In this document: positions 58,701 to 64,000 of the stretch, piece after piece
Numbering within the stretch: position 1 is the stretch's first letter
Layout: every line of letters starts with the position of its first letter
NCBI GenBank assembly: GCA_036250195.1
Contig: JAVHZZ010000003.1
Coordinates: 86,445,418-86,509,417, forward strand
Source: Mixophyes australis
Taxonomy: Eukaryota > Chordata > Amphibia > Anura > Limnodynastidae
DNA length: 64,000 bases
Reading direction: 5' to 3'
The notes under the pieces: model-generated
Databases searched by the model: none
Told to the model about the DNA's origin: nothing
What the model saw: the letters and a program-made list of their open reading frames with translations, nothing else
Program-made: the position numbers and the translations under genes

Positions 58701-59339
58701 AGAAACAGTATAACCGTGTAATAACACCTGATTTATTTGTAAATATCAGGTGCAAGATATACTGATGAGAGTTGTTTTTCTTTCTAGCTAATAAAACACT
58801 ACATCCAGAGCTGGTATATAAAAGGGTGAGACTGTGTATCTGTCCTGTTACAAGCTGACACACCTTCAATAATTGGATATATTTATATTTTAGAACTCCC
58901 CATTCCTCTGGTTATGGAGATATCACACCTGGAGCTGATCTAAGCATCATTGCTAAAACAGATTATCTGTTCTACAATAATCCAATACTCTCGGTAATTG
59001 GGCATTTTCATTTAGTAATACTCACCATTAAAAACAGTCTCTATAGCTGAATATATTTTTTGATATTTCTTTAATATACGAGTCAGAATATACAAACTGC
59101 CTACATTGGTACAAACAGATAGCGTTCCGATACGGTCTGATTTTTTAAGCATTTATTTTTAGTTATTATGTATTAATTGTCTATTTTTGGTAATTACATT
59201 TAGTTGTTATATTCATTGTTTTTTAATTTTATTATTATTATTCTTAATTGTCATATTTTTATATATATCTTAACCTATGTGACAATTACTTTTTATTTAG
59301 TTGTATGTATTAATTCACTAATCAGGTATTAGCGCAGTC
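58701..59339. other. Unassigned AT-rich sequence
   Basis: No gene or element recognised; T-rich around 59140-59270. Confidence 0.35.
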
Positions 59340-61435
59340 CTAATTTGGTCTTGTATTCTATGTTTGAAAGGAGATTCCACAATGATAATTTCTTGGCAGG
59401 TGATGGTAAGCCATCCTGTGATATATTTATTAGGTTAAGCAATGCTGCAAAGATATTGGTGTTATCACATGTGCATTTTTGCAGCAGGTCTTTTGTTGAG
59501 TGGATAGCTATTTCTGCTAGCCCATCTACTCATAAATTGCATGGCATTGTCCGGGATGAGTTGTTGTGGGATGCCATGTGTAGCAAAGTGTCTCTTGAAT
59601 TTGAAATAACAGTAGCGCTGTTGAGATTGGGTAGGTAGTCAATCTCAAAGCACCTGAATAAGAGTCCACTAAAACTAGATATTCCTTTCCTCTCTATTCA
59701 AAGATGTCTGCATCAGTGGCAAACCAGGGCGAGTCAGGAATCTTGTGTAGATGCAAAGGTTCCTTTGGTTGATGAGCTTTGAGAGCATTACAAGGGCCAC
59801 ATATGGAGACTTCTCTTTCAATGTCACGGAAGACAGTGGTACTATGAATTGTTGATTTCTCAGGACCTCAGATAGAGCAAGCTCATCTCTTATGACAAGA
59901 ACAGTGTCCAAATCTTGTGATATCTCCCTACAGAACTAGGGCTACCTTTCCAATATGGTTTGAGACAGCCGTTGGCATAGATTGTCTGCCAAGGTTTCAT
60001 GTTGTAGCTCATCCATTCAGTTGGAGGATAGTATTTACACGGTCATGACATCATATTCATACTCAATTTGTGAGCACTCAGTGTAAAGTAAGTAGGCGTG
60101 GGAGAGGGAATCGGCCACAGATGATTCTTTGTCACACATATGACATCCAGACGGTATCTCTTTAACTTGAACATTCTTGTTTGCATGCAGGCAGAAGCAT
60201 TATGAAGAGGCTAACTCTGTATGATGATGAGTGGCAGATGGGCTGTCTCAATTGTGATAGGACTCCCATATATATATATAAGTCATGGAACTTGTGACAG
60301 ACAAATACTAACGCCAAAATTTATTTTTCAAAATGTGCATATGGTGATTCTGTCTCAGTCAGTGCTCTAGTGGAGAATGCTATTGGCCTGTTATATTGGA
60401 GGAAAACAGTACCAAGTCCGTGTTGTGAGGCATCTGCAGTGATCCCCTCAGGTAAATGCAAATTAAAGTGCTGAAGTGTTTTAATTTTGCAACTGCAGCC
60501 TGCTGTGGCTCCTGCCAGTATCATTCTGTATCTTGGTCTATGAGCTGTCCTAGTGGTGCAGTTGTCTCACTGTAGCTGGGAAGAAATTTTGACAGGTAGT
60601 TTGTCATTTCCAGTAATCTCTGAAGACTGAGTTTGTCCTCAAAGAACTTTATTTGCTGAATGGTTGACATTTTTTCAGGGACTGGTTTGAACCCCTTGTC
60701 AGTGAGCAGGTGTCCCAAATATAGATGTCTGACACCAGGAACCCACATTTTTCAGGATTGATCTTTAAGGTTATGGCATGGACTCTTTCCAACACCCAAT
60801 GTAGTAGCTCATCATGTTCTTGCTTCTTGCAACCACAGATAACGACAATGATTTCACATGGGTATCCTATAAACAGCTGTTTCATGCATCGTTGGAAAAC
60901 TTCACTGTTGGGGTAAGGCCATAAGGCAAATGCAAACAAGCATATCGTCCAGCAGATGCCAAGAACATGGTGAGACTGGATGACTTTTTGTCCAGTGGTA
61001 ACTGCCAAAATCGGTATTTAGCTTCCAGAGTGCCTCAGTCATGTCAGCAGTAGCTTGCTCAACCAACCTCAATGAGTGCTGAGGCCTCAGCAATGCTTTG
61101 CTTAGGTGCATGGGGTCTATGCATAGTCTGACTACCAATGTTTTTTTCACTGCAGCTGAGACCCACTGTGTTGCCTCTTCTATAATGATAATACCAAGCC
61201 TTTGTCATGCGGTCTAGTTCAGCAAGCACTTTGTCCTTCATGGCAACGATGATGCGTTGGGGTGTACAGACTGTGGGGACAATTGATTCATCCAGTCGCA
61301 TGTGGCAAAATGACAGGGAGTTTACCAGCTCTGGAGTAATGTATGTAGCGCAGTATTTTTCTTTAATGTAGTGCTCACTGCTGGATAAAGAGCCAGAACA
61401 GTTGTTCCCCATGTTTGGTGGTAACTGTTAGATGA
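59340..61435 (-). pseudogene. Ty3/gypsy pol pseudogene, K02A2.6/Mag-type
   Basis: Minus-strand order: RT entry 'PQRIIVAMKDKVLAELDRMT' (about 61260); 'RLCIDPMHLSKAL' (about 61130); 'SEVFQRCMKQLFIGYPCEII' (about 60905), where the YxDD box is lost; 'ITLKINPEKCGF' (about 60770); 'YLGHLLTDKGFKPVPEKMST' (about 60720); 'LLEMTNYLSKFLPSYSETTA' (about 60615). RNase H follows, 'ADASQHGLGTV' and 'RPIAFSTRALTETESPYAHF' (about 60440-60325). The integrase has the finger 'CGPCNALKAHQPKEPLHLHK' (about 59800), 'KEYLVLVDS' (about 59685) and 'GLAEIAIHSTKDLLQKCTCD' (about 59515). The type is distinct from the chromovirus at 40-43 kb. Stops and frameshifts are scattered; no LTRs were found. Confidence 0.85.
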
Positions 61436-62520
61436 CATCAGTGACAATTAAACTCACAGTCCCAGAAGTTGAATTTAGATGGTATTAAGTAGATCTTGTA
61501 AACTACTTGGTGTGATGACACTCCTTGGCTCCACCATGTAATTTGACACTGCCTTCACATGTTTTGAATGTTTCATTTTAGTGGGAAGATGATTATGTGG
61601 GAGGTTAAACACAGCGCTGATCTAAAGTGCAGCTCCCTCCAACTGACGTGTGCATGTCACCTTTACATTTAGTAATGACATCTCTTGGATCACAAAACTC
61701 AGATTATATTAATTTCAGGAAAATTAGAAGCAGCACTTTAGTTCTACTCAAGCACCATTATTAGAACAAAAAATAATTGCAACATACATTGAAAGTACAA
61801 ATAGTTACAATATACCAACAATATGATAAAGCACAGAACATAAAAATAATACCCATGTTATGCATAAATCACTGCAAGATGTAATCTCAATAAAATGTTA
61901 CAGTTAGTAATATTCTGTTTCACTCCCCAGGAATAGAATGATGGCTTTTAAGTTCTTTTGTAAGGTGGCATATGCCATCTGTACTAATATGCTTGTAATA
62001 CCGGTGCTTTTTAAAGATGTGTTAATTTGTTTCAAACTGTGAAGAAGAAATCAAGAGAGCTGTTTATTGCAAATGGTCAGGAACTTCAATTATTTAAGGA
62101 TTTAAAAACTGCTTGGGGAATTTAAATAAATTTAATTAACTATACTTTTTATGAATGATTCACTTGTTGCTGGCTTCATGTGTTCCATAATGTCATTTTT
62201 AAATCTGGAATAAAATAAGTAGAGATATTTGCTTTTTCATTAACTGGTAGTAAAGATTCTAACGTATCTAAACTGGAGGTGGAGAGAGGCATTGGAGAGA
62301 GGCCACTGTCTCCTGAACGCTTTATGATCTCTTTTTTAAATTACATAAACTCTGATTTATAGGTCATGTATACTGGAACAATTGTGACAACACTTATAAT
62401 CTAGACATGTCTGTACAAAAAGTTCTGATCCTTATTTGTCGGAAAGCCTATACCTACTATTGAATGACTGCATAGCAACCTGTCTTTTTCGACTATGTTA
62501 GATAGACTAAAAGATCCTGA
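61436..62520. other. Unassigned sequence
   Basis: It lies directly upstream (in element orientation) of the gypsy pol relic, where gag would be expected, but no gag homology is visible. Confidence 0.35.
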
Positions 62521-62559
62521 TCTTATGCTTTATTGTTTTGCTTTGCAACTATTTTGCCT

Positions 62560-63095
62560 GCTCCTGACATTGGATTGCCCAGAGCATTGACTGTATCTGT
62601 CTTTCTTCTGTAAGAATTCAACCCTGTGAGGCTATCCTGGGGGCTGCTGTCAGTGGTTTCCTCAATGCAAGGTCCAAGGTACAGGCAAAAGGTCACAAGA
62701 ACAGGTCCAATAGAAAAACGAGCAGAGTATCCACAAGTACTGGAACTAGAAGGAACAGGACAAGAGCAGGTCAGCAACAGAGTAATCCACGCTATAACCG
62801 GCAGGTAGGCTAAGCCCACCCTGCCTTAAATATGGACCTAGCCTATCAGGGCTCTGCCCTGAAACAATCCACAGGCACAGTTTACATTAATTAGAGGATT
62901 CATTAATCAGCCCACAGGCTGTATAAACCTCAGCTCACGCACCCGGCTGCCTGTGTTGCCGGGGCGTGCTAACACAACACTCAGCATCCGGCCGTTGCCT
63001 TAGCAATGGTCGGGGTTGAGAACCCGTAAGTGAGAGGGAGAGGCAAAGAATTGCAGTGGTTCCCACGGCCGCCGGTGCTTCTAGCAGAAACATAA
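62560..63095 (-). mobile_element. LTR-like fragment, low support
   Basis: The composition and phrases ('ggtccaaggtacaggcaaaa', 'aggacaagagcaggtcagca', and a GC-rich end 'ccgttgccttagcaatggtc') resemble the gypsy-type LTR segments at 2290-2871 and 39206-40040. It ends near 'agcagaaacataacattttg', comparable to 'gcaaaaacataacaccctct' at 2858. No borders or duplication were established. Confidence 0.3.
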
Positions 63096-63535
63096 CATTT
63101 TGGGAAACCTTTGTGACCCAATGTAATGTGTTTACAAAAAGCATCTAAGGGCTTTACATTAATGTCAGAAACACTTCCTTCTTCTAAAATTTTGCTACGC
63201 TTATCATTATGGTTTATGCATGTAGAACACACACTGGAAACCTCAGCAAAATGAATGAATCCTCATGCATGTTTTTATTTATTATTACATCTTCATGCTG
63301 GTACTTATAGTTCCAAAACTACTCTATTTTACACACCTTGATGAGAAATGCAGTATATCGTACTCAACCTGTAATTCTCCAGCTACTTTCCACCATTTTG
63401 GAACTACAAATCATAGCATGCAGTATACTAACATTTGTCATTTACTTAAATATACACACATACCTTTGAATACTCATTAAATGTACTGTAATGTACTTTA
63501 TGTTTCTTGATATATGTACCTAATAAAACCATTGA
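63096..63535. other. Unassigned sequence
   Basis: Nothing recognised. Confidence 0.3.
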
Positions 63536-64000
63536 ATGTTGACTAAGGTTATCAATGACTCGATCATTGCTAAAACCAAAGCCCATTACTCTCTGCTAAT
63601 GCTCCTGGAACTCTCTGCTGCATTTGACACTGTTGACCACTCCCTACTCATACAAACGCTACAATCCCTAGGTCTTCAAGACACTGTCCTATCCTGGTTC
63701 TCATCGTACCGTTCTAATTGCTCTTTCAGTGTTAATTTCTCTGGATCCAACTCTGCTCCACTTCCCTTATCAGTTAGAGTACCTCAAGGCTCAGTACTAG
63801 GTCCTCTGCTCTTCTCTATCTATACCACTTCCCTTGGAAAACTAATAAGTGCCTTTGAATTTCAGTATCATCTCTATGCAGATGATATCCAAATTTATCT
63901 TTCCTCTTCTGATCTCTCGCCATCTGTGTTGTCTCGCGCTACTGACATACTGTCTTTCTGCCATTTCATCTTGATTTTCCTTTCATCAACTCAAACTAGA
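63536..64000 (+). pseudogene. L2-type LINE reverse transcriptase, open to the window edge
   Basis: A frame open from 63536 to the end of the window (155 codons without a stop) reads '[20 protein letters not shown]', then '[16 protein letters not shown]' (first catalytic Asp), '[20 protein letters not shown]' (motif B) and '[16 protein letters not shown]' (YADD at about 63876-63887). These are the fingers and palm blocks of L2-group reverse transcriptases with all key residues present. It is truncated 5' (TGA at 63533, no endonuclease upstream) and the 3' part lies outside the window. It is better preserved than the L2 copies at 8, 12, 37 and 44 kb. Confidence 0.85.

Noticed and set aside
59345..59638. 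97-codon plus-strand open frame
   Set aside because: The minus strand encodes the gypsy integrase core in this interval.
1..64000. Host protein-coding exons, tRNA or rRNA genes
   Set aside because: No exon-like homology outside transposable elements and no cloverleaf or rRNA signature was recognised by eye; a homology search could still reveal short exons in the unassigned stretches.

Overview
The window looks like vertebrate, most probably anuran (frog), nuclear DNA. It is AT-rich, has no compact gene array, and consists almost entirely of layered transposable elements: Penelope-like elements (PLEs) with GIY-YIG endonuclease remnants, L2-type and L1/Tx1-type LINEs, Ty3/gypsy elements (one with a chromodomain-like tail), BED-finger hAT transposons, PIF/Harbinger and Tc1/mariner relics, and many palindromic MITEs. 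The frog assignment is an inference from this mix and from familiar MITE sequences; no host gene was found to confirm it. I see no convincing host exon, tRNA, rRNA or CRISPR. The window reads as intergenic or intronic DNA.

Layout. 0-7 kb: a snapback MITE, an LTR-like fragment, a 1.6 kb foldback element (3628-5203) that seems to sit inside a Harbinger-like element, and a hAT-like element carrying a minisatellite. 8-13.9 kb: L2 pieces, a long hairpin, an antisense L1/Tx1 fragment and a Harbinger transposase relic. 13.9-19.8 kb: a cluster of Penelope-like copies in both orientations, one split by a TA-flanked element (14433-15656). 22.3-31.1 kb: the centrepiece, a solo LTR (5-bp duplication GATAG) split by a 7.7 kb composite hAT element (8-bp duplication CCATTTAC). 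The hAT carries a decayed transposase, a duplicated 3' tail and 2.5 kb of related tandem repeats. 33-36.6 kb: MITEs, including a near-perfect palindrome flanked by TAA, and a hAT terminus. 37.5-44.8 kb: L2 fragments and an antisense gypsy pol with its 3' LTR. 46.4-48.3 kb: a degenerate minisatellite that received a second solo LTR of the same family (TCTAT duplication). 48.4-50 kb: a MITE and an antisense PLE whose endonuclease domain is still readable, itself hit by a hAT MITE (CTCTTTGA duplication). 52-58.7 kb: another palindromic MITE, a G-rich minisatellite and a second hAT relic split by an L2-tailed insert. 59.3-61.4 kb: a second antisense gypsy pol of K02A2.6/Mag type. 62.5-64 kb: an LTR-like fragment and an L2 reverse transcriptase open to the window edge with its active-site motif intact.

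The pieces do not form a pathway; they record successive insertions. The relative order can be read from the nesting: solo LTR before hAT; Harbinger relic before PLE before TA-flanked element; minisatellite before solo LTR; PLE before hAT MITE; hAT relic before L2-tailed insert. Almost every coding relic has stops or frameshifts. The least damaged are the hAT BED/transposase segment (24264-26184) and the terminal L2 fragment (63536-64000).
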